In this document: one piece after another, positions 51,187-60,721 of the stretch
Position numbering within the stretch: the stretch's first letter is position 1
How the letters are laid out: each line of letters begins with the position of its first letter
NCBI GenBank assembly: GCA_964386005.1
Contig: CAYLSB010000014.1
Coordinates: forward strand, 11,987-75,986
Reading direction: 5' to 3'
Length of the DNA: 64,000 nucleotides
Source: FEN-1350 sp964386005
GTDB lineage: Bacteria; Planctomycetota; Phycisphaerae; Sedimentisphaerales; Anaerohalosphaeraceae
Program-made: the position numbers and the translations under genes
The notes under the pieces: generated by a model
The model's input: only the letters and a program-made list of their open reading frames with translations
The model's database searches: none
Told to the model about the DNA's origin: nothing

Positions 51187-54100
51187 TTAATCTCCGGGAA
51201 TGCTCCAGGCGCTGGTCAGCCAGTAACAGCCAATGATGCTCAGGTCGGTCATGTTCACGACGCCGTCGCCATTGACATCGGCCGAGCAGCCGGAACAGGA
51301 CTGCATCCATTCTTCTGCGACGACCAGCAGGTCGGTTACATCGACATTGGGATCTCCGGCGATGTCGCCGGGGATAATCGGCTGCCAGACGAGGCGCGGA
51401 TAATCTTCGCCGTCGCGGATCCGCCAATCGGCCGGATCGCCGTCGATGGAGGCATCGTCAAAGTCCCAACCGGCGGCCGTGAAGGTTACCTTTTCCATCA
51501 TTTGGGCGGTGTCCAGACCAATATCGCCGTCGATCCCCATTCGGTTGATTTCCTGATTCCAGAAGCAATTCGTGACCGGACCCCCGGCGTAACCCGCCAG
51601 CCCGCCGAATGTTACGCCGAAGATGCCGGTGTATGACAACCGGACGGCGCTATAGGAGTTTCGAAGCTCACAGGGAGTGTACAGGGATCCGACCAGGCCG
51701 CCAAGAGAGGAAGAGTTCTGGCCGACCACAATCGAACCGTGGGCACAGGAATTTTCGATGATCGACGTCTCCGGATTGGGATTGCCGGCGATCATATCGA
51801 CCTGGCCCGCCAGGGCGCCGACATGCTGGGTCTTCTCGCCGCCTTCGATCGTTCCGGCGGAAAACGCATGGCGGATTGTGCCTTCGGTGAGCCAGCCGAC
51901 GATGCCGCCGAGCAAGAAGCCCTTGTCGCCGCTGGAGATGTTGACGCGGGAGGCACAGCTTTCGATCAGGCCGGAAAACTGTTTTCCGACCAGCCCGCCG
52001 ACTTCTGATAGGGTAGTTTCGGGAGAGTACTCTTCTGCGGCGATACTTCCGGAGACAACGCACAGAGAAAGTTGACTGTTCATCGTCTGGCCGGCGACTG
52101 TGCCGATCGAACTACTCTTGCCCAGGGCGGTAATGGAGACATTTTCCATGCGAAGATTTTTAATGACAGCATTCTGAATACACCCGAACAGACCGAGGTA
52201 ATCGCCGCCGTCTTCGGTGCGGATACTCAAATTGGAAATCGCGTGGCCGTTACCATTGAAGGATCCCGTAAACCGTGTTCCGTCAAAGCTGGTAACTTGC
52301 GAAGAAGGAACATTGTCGGGAGCAATTACGGCCTTGTCGAAGATGTATCCGCTCAGATTCAGATCGGCCATCAGGATGAAGCTCTTGCCCCAGTCTTCCG
52401 GAGAATTGGAAAGGAACATCAGTTTCTCAACGGAATCGATCGTGTAGGGATTGCCGGCCGTTCCCCCGCCGGCGCCGTATCGGAAGGCGACCAGCCGCGG
52501 ATAATCGGCGCCATCTTGAATCATCCACACGGCCGGGGTACCATCGACGGAGGCCGGATCGAAGTCCCAGCCGGCGCTGGCATACGGCCAGAGCTGCATC
52601 ATGTCGGGCGTAGTCATTCCCGTTCCGCCGGCGCTGGAAGACAGGCCGCTGGCCCAGATATCCCAGAAGGAATCGGTTATGATTCCTGACGATGAATTGA
52701 TTCCGATCAGGCCACCCACAAAGGAAGTCGATGCCCCACAGGTCTCGATATAACCCGTACTGTAGCAGCGTTCGATCGACGAGCCATTGTCACCGACCAG
52801 GCCGCCGATTTCGGAGCCGCCGAAGCACGCCAATACCGTCCCCGAACTGTACGAATCGCTCATCTTCCCGCCAACCAACACGCCGGTCAATCCGCCAACC
52901 TGGTAACAATCCGTTGTTCCCGAGACCGTGGCGGAATTGAAACATTGATCAATGACGCCCGCCGACACCCCGGTCAGACCGCCGACATTGTTCCATCCCA
53001 AAACCGATCCGGAAGAGGCAGAGCGGATGATGCCACAGTTCAACTGGTATCCGACCAGACCCCCGACGGCCCAATGGCCGTACGCATCGGCGGAACAGGA
53101 ACAATCCTCCAAGGAGATAAATTGGTGGTATTCACCAATGGCGTATCCAACAAGACTCCCGACGGCATAGCTATTATTGCCGGAAAAGCCGCTCGGACTC
53201 CAATCGCCGCCGACAACATTGCCTGAACTGGAACAACCGCGGACTAAGGAAGAGTTGATATACCCGGCCAGCGCACCCAGATAATGGCTACTGTCGCCGG
53301 TGGCCACGATGAAAGTATTTTGGACCTGAAGATCCCAAATCTCCGCCGTATCAATACGGCCGAACAAACCAAGAAAGTCACCCCCCGAAGAATTATCGAT
53401 CGTGAGATTGGAAATCGACAGGCCGTTGCCGTTGAACGATCCCGTAAACGAAACCCCCTGGAAATCATCGGCGGATTCGTCAGTATCCGGAGCGATCACG
53501 GCCCTGTCGAAGGTGTTTCCGGTCAGGTCGATATTGGCCGTCAGGATGAAATGCTTGTCCCAGTCGGTTGAAGTCGCGGACAGGTACAGCAAGTCGTCAA
53601 CGGTCGCTATCTGATAGGGATCGTCCAGCGTTCCTTTTCCGCCGCTATAGAGCGGCTGAATCAACTGATACCAGACGAGGGTTGGGTAATTAACACCGAC
53701 CATCATCCATACCGCCGGTGTGCCATCAACATCTTCCGAATCGAAGTCCCAGCCGGCATTGATGAATTCGTCAGCGGTTTGCATCTGGCTGGTGGTCAAG
53801 CCGGCGGCGCCGGAGGAATCGGTCGGCCAACCTGCGACATCGTCGTCAAAGAAACTGTAACCGACGATTCCCTGGGGCTGACCGGCAAACGCGCCGATAT
53901 AATCCATCACATAATCGCGGAGCGTGATCGTCGAAGCGCTGTAGCAACGGCTGACGCCAAAACAACTGCCCGCAAATCCGCCGACACGGGAACTGCCGGA
54001 ATTGGCGAGAACAGCACAGCGTGCCCAGGAATCAGAGATGATCCCGCCCTGGTACCCCGCCAGCCCGCCCAGATAACGGCCGGCGTAGCGATTGCTGACG

Positions 54101-56070
54101 GCCGCAGTCGTGAAGCATCGCTCGATAATCCCGAATCCGATGCCGACCAGGCCGCCGGTGTACTGGTGGCCCTCGACGGAACCATTGCTGTAGCATTCCC
54201 GCAGCGTACAGTTGACCTGATACCCCACAAGCCCGCCGACATAAATGGTCCCGTGAATCTCGACGGAACTGGAGCAGCGAACCACGGCAAGAGACTCAGA
54301 ATAATACCCATTGCAGGATCCGATCAGGCCGCCGACATTGAAGCCGACATCTCCTCCGAAGAACGGATCGATCGCTACGGCGTGGATTATTCCGGAGGCG
54401 GCGCAGTCCTGCGTGATCCCCATTTCCTGCCAGCCAATCAGGCCGCCGATCTGCTCAGAATAGTCGCCGAGGGCATCGATCAGTAGATTATCCACAATCA
54501 CCGAGGTCAGGACGGCGCCCTCGGTCCGGCCGAACAGGCCGATGTAGTCGCCGCCGGTGTCATTGTAGATTGTCAGGTTACGGAGGATGTATCCGTTACC
54601 ATCGAAGGTTCCGGTAAAGGGCGTGCCCTGAAAATCGCCATTGTCGTTGTCTGTATCCGGGGCGATCGGGGCCTTATTGAAGATGGTCCCGGCCAGATCG
54701 ATGTCAGCCGTCACGATAAAGGCCTTGTCCCAATCAGCAGGGGTGTCGGATAGAAGGAGCAGGTCGTCTTTTGTCGCGATTTGCCAGGGAGTTTGTTCGC
54801 TGCCGTCACCGCCGCTGTACCGATTCAAAACCGGTTGCCAGTCCAGGGCCGGATAGGTGGAACCATCCAATGCCATCCGCCATACGGCCGGGCCGCCATC
54901 ACTATCGTCGAAATCCCAACCGGCATCGGTGTACATCGACAGAGTTTTCATCCAGGACGTGTTTCGACCTTCGCCCATCGCGCTGAAGGTGATGCCGGAG
55001 GTCTGAATATCCCAGAAATTGGCTGTGTCTTCGTAGGTCACCCCGTGGCCCGGATAGGTTCCGTCAATATAGGCCTGTCCGCAAAAACCGCCGTCAGCGC
55101 TGATCGTCGCCAAAACATGGCCGACGGAGTAGCACCGGATGATCTTGCCCCGGTCGTCCACTCCGCAGAATCCGCCGATGCCAAGGTCACCGTCGACGCC
55201 CCCGGTCGCATACGAATCGCTGATCGTTCCAGTGTTGGCCCCGCACAGACCGCCGACATAATATTGTCCGGCGACATCGCCAGTCGCATACGACTGGAGG
55301 ATGGTGCCCCAGTTCCCGCCGCACAGGCCGCCGAGCTTGTAAGACGAACCCGACCATTTGCGGTTGACTGTGACCGCCGCATAGCAATACTGGATTGTTC
55401 CCGCCGAACTGGCATACTTGCCGTTACTGCCGCACAGTCCGCCGGTGTCGGATTGACCTGCTACCAGACCTGTGGCGAAGGAATGGGCAATCGTCCCCGA
55501 TTCATTGTGCCCGCACAGTCCGCCGACATAGTATTTGCCGATGACATTTGCCTCCTGAACGAAGCATCCGTCGATCAGGCCGTCCGACCGGCCGCACAGG
55601 CCGCCAATATACTCGGTATCCCATCCCGTGATGATGGTCACATTCTCCAATCCCAGATTCTCTATGACGGCGCCGACGCCGATCGACCCGAACAGGCCCA
55701 GATACGAATAATCCTGGCTTTGAGTATTGATCGTCAGATTTGAAATCGTAAAACCGTTGCCGTTGAAATAGCCGGCAAACTCGGGGCCTTCAAACGACGC
55801 CGACGAATAAGTATTGGTGTCCGGGGCGATAACCGCCAGCAGAAATGTGCCATCGATGCCTGGCCCCTGTTCGAACAGATCGATATTCGCCGTCAGCTTG
55901 AAATGTTTCGTGTAGTCGTCGGGGGTATCGCCCAACTGGATGAGGTCGGCCGCAGTGGCGATCTCGTAGGGAGAATCGAATGTTCCATCTCCACCGGTGT
56001 AGCCAAGAGCGAAAGATGCAAGGGAAAATAGATAGACAAACACTATGATCGCATGTTTGATGCACTTCAT
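51187..56070 (-). CDS. Giant secreted GLUG-repeat protein with C-terminal dockerin
   Basis: A 1627-residue exported protein: signal MKCIKHAIIVFVYLFSLASF, then four cassettes of ~370-390 residues, starting near residues 23, 415, 807 and 1194. Each begins with a YSGGDG-like motif plus the PWQIAT-like block, continues with IDLAG, SFTGSFNGNG-like and YIGLFG-like segments, then GLUG motifs such as GGLVGYQVNCTLRECYS. The last ~60 residues form a dockerin (DPNVDVTDLLVVAEEW, DVNGDGVVNMTDLSIIG). GLUG modules are found in adhesins and surface proteins. ATG 56070 gives the best signal peptide. The function is unknown. Confidence 0.85.
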   Translation of the reverse strand: MKCIKHAIIVFVYLFSLASFALGYTGGDGTFDSPYEIATAADLIQLGDTPDDYTKHFKLTANIDLFEQGPGIDGTFLLAVIAPDTNTYSSASFEGPEFAGYFNGNGFTISNLTINTQSQDYSYLGLFGSIGVGAVIENLGLENVTIITGWDTEYIGGLCGRSDGLIDGCFVQEANVIGKYYVGGLCGHNESGTIAHSFATGLVAGQSDTGGLCGSNGKYASSAGTIQYCYAAVTVNRKWSGSSYKLGGLCGGNWGTILQSYATGDVAGQYYVGGLCGANTGTISDSYATGGVDGDLGIGGFCGVDDRGKIIRCYSVGHVLATISADGGFCGQAYIDGTYPGHGVTYEDTANFWDIQTSGITFSAMGEGRNTSWMKTLSMYTDAGWDFDDSDGGPAVWRMALDGSTYPALDWQPVLNRYSGGDGSEQTPWQIATKDDLLLLSDTPADWDKAFIVTADIDLAGTIFNKAPIAPDTDNDNGDFQGTPFTGTFDGNGYILRNLTIYNDTGGDYIGLFGRTEGAVLTSVIVDNLLIDALGDYSEQIGGLIGWQEMGITQDCAASGIIHAVAIDPFFGGDVGFNVGGLIGSCNGYYSESLAVVRCSSSVEIHGTIYVGGLVGYQVNCTLRECYSNGSVEGHQYTGGLVGIGFGIIERCFTTAAVSNRYAGRYLGGLAGYQGGIISDSWARCAVLANSGSSRVGGFAGSCFGVSRCYSASTITLRDYVMDYIGAFAGQPQGIVGYSFFDDDVAGWPTDSSGAAGLTTSQMQTADEFINAGWDFDSEDVDGTPAVWMMVGVNYPTLVWYQLIQPLYSGGKGTLDDPYQIATVDDLLYLSATSTDWDKHFILTANIDLTGNTFDRAVIAPDTDESADDFQGVSFTGSFNGNGLSISNLTIDNSSGGDFLGLFGRIDTAEIWDLQVQNTFIVATGDSSHYLGALAGYINSSLVRGCSSSGNVVGGDWSPSGFSGNNSYAVGSLVGYAIGEYHQFISLEDCSCSADAYGHWAVGGLVGYQLNCGIIRSASSGSVLGWNNVGGLTGVSAGVIDQCFNSATVSGTTDCYQVGGLTGVLVGGKMSDSYSSGTVLACFGGSEIGGLVGDNGSSIERCYSTGYIETCGASTSFVGGLIGINSSSGIITDSFWDIWASGLSSSAGGTGMTTPDMMQLWPYASAGWDFDPASVDGTPAVWMIQDGADYPRLVAFRYGAGGGTAGNPYTIDSVEKLMFLSNSPEDWGKSFILMADLNLSGYIFDKAVIAPDNVPSSQVTSFDGTRFTGSFNGNGHAISNLSIRTEDGGDYLGLFGCIQNAVIKNLRMENVSITALGKSSSIGTVAGQTMNSQLSLCVVSGSIAAEEYSPETTLSEVGGLVGKQFSGLIESCASRVNISSGDKGFLLGGIVGWLTEGTIRHAFSAGTIEGGEKTQHVGALAGQVDMIAGNPNPETSIIENSCAHGSIVVGQNSSSLGGLVGSLYTPCELRNSYSAVRLSYTGIFGVTFGGLAGYAGGPVTNCFWNQEINRMGIDGDIGLDTAQMMEKVTFTAAGWDFDDASIDGDPADWRIRDGEDYPRLVWQPIIPGDIAGDPNVDVTDLLVVAEEWMQSCSGCSADVNGDGVVNMTDLSIIGCYWLTSAWSIPGD

Positions 56071-56265
56071 CGTTTTACCCATCTCCGAAAAATGCGATTG
56101 GTTAATCACCCAGATCCAAAACAAATCTACAGAATATATACTATATCAAATAGAACGATCAAAATCAAGAGCCGGGTTCTGATTTCGTGGGAGGAAAACC
56201 ATCCAGCGAGGATCGTAACCTGTTTTTCGACTCAATTTCCGTCGAATCATACCGGCGGGAATATC

Positions 56266-57087
56266 TTACTCCGACAACGGCAAGAGTTCGACCTTGCGGA
56301 ATTCGACGGGGTGGCTTTCGGCCTGAAGGGCGATGTAACCCTCATGGAGCATCAGGCCCAGTTGGTTCTTCAACCGTTTGGCATCGGCATCGTTCATGTC
56401 AAGTTGCGGCTGACTGTATTCCAAAACCTTTTCGCCGTTGATGAAGTGGCGGATGTCGTCGTTGCCGTGGACCTCGACCTCGATGGTGACCCACTGGTCG
56501 CCGTGGTAGGTCTTGGAGGTCGAGATGGTACAGTGCTGGGTCACAAGCTTGCCGTCGATGACCACATTCGTACCGGGCGTGCAGAGATTGCCGGTGGATC
56601 GTTCGTCGGTGCCGTTGCCCCCGAGGAGCTGGACCTCGATGCAGACGGGGAAACTCTGGTCCCTGGTCATCGTCGCCGGCGGCTGACAGTGCAGCATCAG
56701 GCCGCTGTTGCGAAAGGCCCAGCCAGGACCGCCGGGCGTCTGCTCGCCGGTGAAACGGTATTCGGCACGAAGGCGGTAGCTGGAAAACTTATCCTTGTAG
56801 AATAGGTGGCCGAAGCGGTCGTCGTACTTGTCGTATTGATCGAAGGCCATCTTCATTACGCCATCTTCGACGCGGAAGGTGTGGCCGAAGTTGACGCCGA
56901 GATCATACTTGGCAATCTTGGGCGTCCAGCCGTCGAGATTCCTGCCGTTAAAAAGCTGGATCCATTTTTCGCCGCCCTTATCGGCCTGCTGCGATGCGCA
57001 GCCGCTGATCATGGTCAAAACGACAAGCAGGATAATCATGTTGAGTACACAAAATATTCCGGATCGATTGCGATTTAGATAATTCAT
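56266..57087 (-). CDS. DUF1080 lipoprotein (3-keto-disaccharide hydrolase-like)
   Basis: A 273-residue lipoprotein with a lipobox (TMISGCASQ). The mature protein has the DUF1080 features LFNGRNLDGWTPK at residue ~45, SYRLRAEYRF, GLMLHCQPP, SFPVCIEVQLLGG and GYIALQAESHPVEFRKVEL, a concanavalin-like sandwich. Relatives act on 3-keto sugars; the activity here is not proven. GGAGCCAGG precedes the ATG. It lies 196 bp upstream of the GLUG gene on the same strand. Confidence 0.85.
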   Translation of the reverse strand: MNYLNRNRSGIFCVLNMIILLVVLTMISGCASQQADKGGEKWIQLFNGRNLDGWTPKIAKYDLGVNFGHTFRVEDGVMKMAFDQYDKYDDRFGHLFYKDKFSSYRLRAEYRFTGEQTPGGPGWAFRNSGLMLHCQPPATMTRDQSFPVCIEVQLLGGNGTDERSTGNLCTPGTNVVIDGKLVTQHCTISTSKTYHGDQWVTIEVEVHGNDDIRHFINGEKVLEYSQPQLDMNDADAKRLKNQLGLMLHEGYIALQAESHPVEFRKVELLPLSE

Positions 57088-57392
57088 GGTCCTGGCTCCT
57101 GATTGAGTTTATATTGACTTTCGACGGGATTGTATCGCCGAACAAGGATTTGTCAAAACGATTTGTTGACGATCATTCGCACGACCGGACGCGTTCCAAA
57201 GCGTCTGGAAAAGCGTGTCGAAAACGGATTGAGGGGTATATTCCGCACAGGGCAAATCTGTTTCCCCCTTTATTATGCGTAAAAAGTCTTGGAATACGAT
57301 TAGAAACCGAACACCAATTATTTGAGCACACTATCTCATTGACCTCTCAACAATGGCGTTGAAAGTAACAGAGTAAATTTGAGGCTCGTCGT
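57088..57392. other. Intergenic stretch, no gene seen
   Basis: Contains no supported gene, RNA or clear hairpin. It is the upstream region of the DUF1080 gene on the minus strand. Confidence 0.45.
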
Positions 57393-58103
57393 TCATGGAC
57401 CGAAAACTTTTCCCTGCTTAATGTACTCTACCCACTCCTTCGCGAATTCTCGATATCGCGAATTAGGTTTTGACACATAATCCTCAAGATAGGGCAGAAT
57501 TTTATCGCCACAGGAAGTGATAGGTCCGCCTATATCAAATAGACCACCAGCATCCCACCAAAATTCATCTAACAAACCAACAAGAACTTTCATACTCTCA
57601 TCTGTCCCTAAACCTGCAAGCCGAGCAGGAATTCCTGTGTCAAGATCTACCATTAAATCTCCTTCTCGGTCATCTGGACAAAAGTTGTCTTTGTGGAGTC
57701 TGTACCATGCTTTAAGTCGATAATCCGCATAGTACAATAACTCTCGCAATATGATTGGGTCTTCAATCGGTTCGAGGAGATTTTGTGTGAGCTTGTATCT
57801 GTCGGGGCCGAGGGATTGATAGGATGAATCTATCAATTGTCTGCAACCATAAGCTTGCTCCAAAGAAGACATGATTCGTTCTACTTCTTTGGATGCATTC
57901 ATGACATAGTTATAATTAGTCAGAAGTTGCTCATTTGAAGGCACCGCGAAATGATTCACGGAATTTGTCATAATCTTCTTATTTTTAGAAGTCGCGCCAG
58001 AAGACATGAAATCCCCCATCCACTTTTGATTTACAGCCAGATAAGCAATTCCCAAAAGAACAATGCATATTGCTGTTATGGTTATTGTGTATCTTATGGC
58101 CAT
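57393..58103 (-). CDS. Membrane-anchored hypothetical protein
   Basis: A 236-residue protein with one N-terminal transmembrane helix (RYTITITAICIVLLGIAYLA), followed by helices. The C-terminal half has helical repeats with DPIILRELLYYADYRLK and TDESMKVLVGLLDEFWW, reminiscent of HEAT-type scaffolds but not a clear match. Base composition is AT-rich compared with the sulfatase or obg region. The ATG at 58103 with GAGG upstream is the preferred start. It is downstream of the dinD/HAD remnant on the same strand. Confidence 0.65.
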   Translation of the reverse strand: MAIRYTITITAICIVLLGIAYLAVNQKWMGDFMSSGATSKNKKIMTNSVNHFAVPSNEQLLTNYNYVMNASKEVERIMSSLEQAYGCRQLIDSSYQSLGPDRYKLTQNLLEPIEDPIILRELLYYADYRLKAWYRLHKDNFCPDDREGDLMVDLDTGIPARLAGLGTDESMKVLVGLLDEFWWDAGGLFDIGGPITSCGDKILPYLEDYVSKPNSRYREFAKEWVEYIKQGKVFGP

Positions 58104-58159
58104 AATTACCTCACAATAAAAATCCAATATAAGGAAAACTATGGAAAGCCACCATTTTT

Positions 58160-58324
58160 TTATGCTTCCTTTGTGCAGTTCCAGTGGAGAACTTCTTTTC
58201 CGGCACCCGCGAGGTTAAGGGCGAAGAAGTCTGCACCGGTGAGATGCTCGCGCGAAAAGGAAGTCGTCAGGGTAAGGCATTTAGCGTCGGAGGTCTTGGC
58301 TATAGTTTTGGTCGATCGAGACAT
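58160..58324 (-). pseudogene. C-terminal remnant of a HAD phosphatase gene
   Basis: A 54-residue open frame whose middle, KCLTLTTSFSREHLTGADFF, followed by LNLAGAGKEVLHW, matches the C-terminus of the complete HAD gene at 59547-60212 (KCLALTTSFSREQLHGADFF, NLAGAGDDVLNW). The rest of a HAD fold is missing. It begins with ATG four bases after the stop of dinD and so may still be translated. It is diverged enough to be an old copy rather than a recent duplication. Confidence 0.8.
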
Positions 58325-58328
58325 GATA

Positions 58329-59168
58329 CTATTTTTCCTTCAATTCTTTGCGGGAATTCGGCGGAAGGAAATTGTCCGAAGACACGACGCGTTTTCCGGT
58401 TTTTTCTTCCAGTTCCAGTCGGGCCTTTTTGGCGATGGCCCCGCCCTTTTGCCCGGCCACTTTATTTTCCGGGACACCCCGGGCGTTTGTGCTTTCGGCG
58501 ATCTGGCGGGTGGATAGTTCCGCCAGGGCTGTAAAGATTAGCTCAGCTTCGCTCATGTGGTCGCGGAGATTCTGCGATTGGAGGCCTTTGATGCGTTTGT
58601 GCTGCTGGACGGAAACGCCGGACCACTCCTGGTGAATAATGTTGGTCAGCAGGGCGAATTCCTGTTCCTCGGTGATATCGTGGTCTTTCCAGTAATCGGT
58701 AAGCTTGTTGCGGGTTTCCTGTCCCATCATCCGCTGCTGGATCCATTTTTGGCTGCGGCCGTGTTTTTGCCATGTCTCCCGTGCCCGGTCGAGGGACCGC
58801 GCCGGGTCGATCATCTCCTGCATCCGTTCATGGCCGACCTTGGCCAGCCAAAGCTTGATCGGTTCGGCCCGGGGACTGGGGACCGACTGGATCAACCGCA
58901 ACAGGGTTTCGACATCGGCGACATCAGTGAGGCGCATTTTACCGTCTTCAGCAGGCAATTTCAACCGGTGACAATTTGTCACCGATTCACTTTCTTCCTT
59001 GCCGAGTCGTTCTTTGAGCTTGTTCCAGTATTTCCGGGCGGCCTGAAAATCGGGTTGCCGGATCAAGACCCGGATGATGTCCACGACCGAAAAGAACCAT
59101 GTGTCGGTTGTTTCATCATACAGGCGACGGATTTGGTAATCTTCAAACAGGGCCAGATTGCTCTTCAT
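58329..59168 (-). CDS. dinD: DNA-damage-inducible protein D (DinD/BRO-N family)
   Basis: A 279-residue protein with a BRO-N-like N-terminal domain (LYDETTDTWFFSVVDIIRVL) and the DinD blocks KYWNKLKERL, CHRLKLPAEDGKMRLTD, SVPSPRAEPIKLWLAKVG, LTDYWKDHDITEEQEFALLT and EKTGKRVV-NFLPP. E. coli DinD inhibits RecA-driven strand exchange and is SOS-induced; no SOS box was seen. It stands between a HAD remnant and the palindrome cluster, so it may have been inserted. Confidence 0.88.
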   Translation of the reverse strand: MKSNLALFEDYQIRRLYDETTDTWFFSVVDIIRVLIRQPDFQAARKYWNKLKERLGKEESESVTNCHRLKLPAEDGKMRLTDVADVETLLRLIQSVPSPRAEPIKLWLAKVGHERMQEMIDPARSLDRARETWQKHGRSQKWIQQRMMGQETRNKLTDYWKDHDITEEQEFALLTNIIHQEWSGVSVQQHKRIKGLQSQNLRDHMSEAELIFTALAELSTRQIAESTNARGVPENKVAGQKGGAIAKKARLELEEKTGKRVVSSDNFLPPNSRKELKEK

Positions 59169-59337
59169 GATAGCTCCGAAATGGCAGGTTGAATAGACGA
59201 AGGAATCGGCGGACAGTACCCGTATGCCTTGAGAGGCGGCGCCGGAAATGGATTGTATGGAAACAGGTCATACACACTCCTTATCGAGGGATATTGTAGG
59301 CGAATCGATAGGCCCGGACAAGGAAAATCCAGAAGTA

Positions 59338-59535
59338 GCTCAAGCGTCCCGCTTGAGCAGTATCATCACAACCGAGAACGGTTGTGCTACGACTGGTTTC
59401 CGGGCAAAGAGCAGAATGGCACGAATCAAAAAAGGGGTCAAACCCTCAACCGATTTAAAGGGTTCGACCCCTGTTTTTGTAACCAAGGGCACACACCGTG
59501 TGCCTCTGACACAACCCAGGACGGCTGTGCTAAGA
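59338..59535. repeat. Cluster of palindromic elements between dinD and the HAD gene
   Basis: Hairpins in order: GCTCAAGC-GTCCC-GCTTGAGC (59338-59358), CACAACCG-AGAA-CGGTTGTG (59367-59386), a reverse copy of the GGGTC..GACCC repeat (59428-59478), GGCACAC-ACC-GTGTGCC (59488-59504) and a weaker CACAACCC..GGCTGTG. The modules recur in 8905-9115. The whole 378 bases between genes hold no convincing coding sequence. Confidence 0.75.
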
Positions 59536-59546
59536 CTACACTATTA

Positions 59547-60212
59547 TCACCAGTTCAGTACATCATCTCCTGCACCGGCGAGGTTGGGAGCGAAGAAGTC
59601 TGCGCCATGGAGTTGTTCGCGCGAAAAGGAGGTCGTCAGGGCCAGGCACTTGGATCCGGCCGCTTTTGCTGCGGCGACACCGCTGACGGCATCCTCGACG
59701 ACGAGACACTCGGCAGGCAGAAGGTTTAACCGCTTTGCCGCCAGGAGAAAGATTTCCGGGTCGGGCTTTTTGTGGATGACATCCTCGCCGACGACTACCG
59801 TATCGAACGATTCCCACTCCAGTCCGATCTCGCGCAGGTTGCCTTCGACCTTGCGGCGGTCGGCACTGGAGGCGACGGCGATCTTTTTGCCGAGCTTGCG
59901 GCAATGGCCGATGAATTCGTGCACGCCCGGCAACGGCCGTAAAGCTCCGCGGATAATTTCCAGGTAGATGTCGTAGGTGCGCTTCTTGATCTTGTCAATA
60001 TCGATAGGGAAATTGTATTTTTCGGCCACGCCGCCGAGGTAGCGGTTTTCGCCCATGCCGACAAACGGCATAAAATCCTCGGGCTTGACCTTCAGGCCCA
60101 GTTCGGCATACATCATGCATCCGGCCTTGCAGATGAAGGGCTCGGAATCGACGAGCACGCCGTCCATGTCGAAGATTACGCCGTGGGGAAGAATGGATTT
60201 TGTTGAAGTCAT
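59547..60212 (-). CDS. HAD-family phosphatase (beta-phosphoglucomutase-like)
   Basis: A 221-residue HAD subfamily I enzyme with DMDGVLVDSEPF (catalytic aspartates), SSADRR (motif II) and HKKPDPEIFLLAAKRL plus VVEDAVSGVAAAKAAG (motifs III/IV). The cap domain is of the four-helix type (KAGCMMYAELGLK). The substrate could be a sugar phosphate. ATG 60212 overlaps the stop of the CDI-immunity-like gene by 4 bp. The C-terminus is duplicated as a remnant beyond dinD. Confidence 0.9.
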   Translation of the reverse strand: MTSTKSILPHGVIFDMDGVLVDSEPFICKAGCMMYAELGLKVKPEDFMPFVGMGENRYLGGVAEKYNFPIDIDKIKKRTYDIYLEIIRGALRPLPGVHEFIGHCRKLGKKIAVASSADRRKVEGNLREIGLEWESFDTVVVGEDVIHKKPDPEIFLLAAKRLNLLPAECLVVEDAVSGVAAAKAAGSKCLALTTSFSREQLHGADFFAPNLAGAGDDVLNW

Positions 60213-60658
60213 TGTTCTGTTCCAACCTGTTGAATGATCATGTCTACGGAAGATGACACTGAAACAAGTAACTCGCAGAAATCGCTGGAAACAGATGGAT
60301 TCTGCTTTTCCACCACGGCCTTTAGGGTGGCTACGACCGCCTTGAGGCGGGATAGATGGGATGGATCGGTTTTCCAAAAGCTCGTTGGGACGACTGAGAC
60401 AACGGAATCAAGTAAATCTCCAGGATAATAATCTCCTTCTGCCAAAGGATATGCCTGAAGCATATCCAGAGCCATGGGGACAAGGTAAAGGGGGCTTATG
60501 CCCTGTAGTAGCATGATTCGGAGGTCTTCGATGGAGAAATTCTTGAGAGGTATTTTTCGTAACTGATAGCATGTCTTAACCAGATGGGAATCATACTCAG
60601 GAGATTCCCAAACCGAACCTTCAAGTTCCTCAAGCGTTTTTGTTTGATCGATTTTCAT
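60209..60658 (-). CDS. CDI immunity-like protein (CdiI_2-type)
   Basis: A 149-residue protein matching the contact-dependent growth inhibition immunity family: KTLEELEGSVWESPEYDSHL, KTCYQLRKIPLKNFSIEDL, LLQGISPLYLVPMAL and AEGDYYPGDLLDSV. No CdiA-like toxin or CdiB is encoded within the window. It overlaps the HAD gene (ATGA). It may protect against toxins from neighbours or have another role. Confidence 0.8.
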   Translation of the reverse strand: MKIDQTKTLEELEGSVWESPEYDSHLVKTCYQLRKIPLKNFSIEDLRIMLLQGISPLYLVPMALDMLQAYPLAEGDYYPGDLLDSVVSVVPTSFWKTDPSHLSRLKAVVATLKAVVEKQNPSVSSDFCELLVSVSSSVDMIIQQVGTEQ

Positions 60659-60721
60659 AAGATAACTGTCCTCAATATAGGAACTGAGTTACAATAAACT
60701 CCCATTAGAAAAGGAGCAAGG

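Noticed and set aside
59428..59478. Possible tRNA T-arm-like GGTTCGACCC.
   Set aside because: It is the inner part of the GGGTC..GACCC repeat; no cloverleaf can be built around it.
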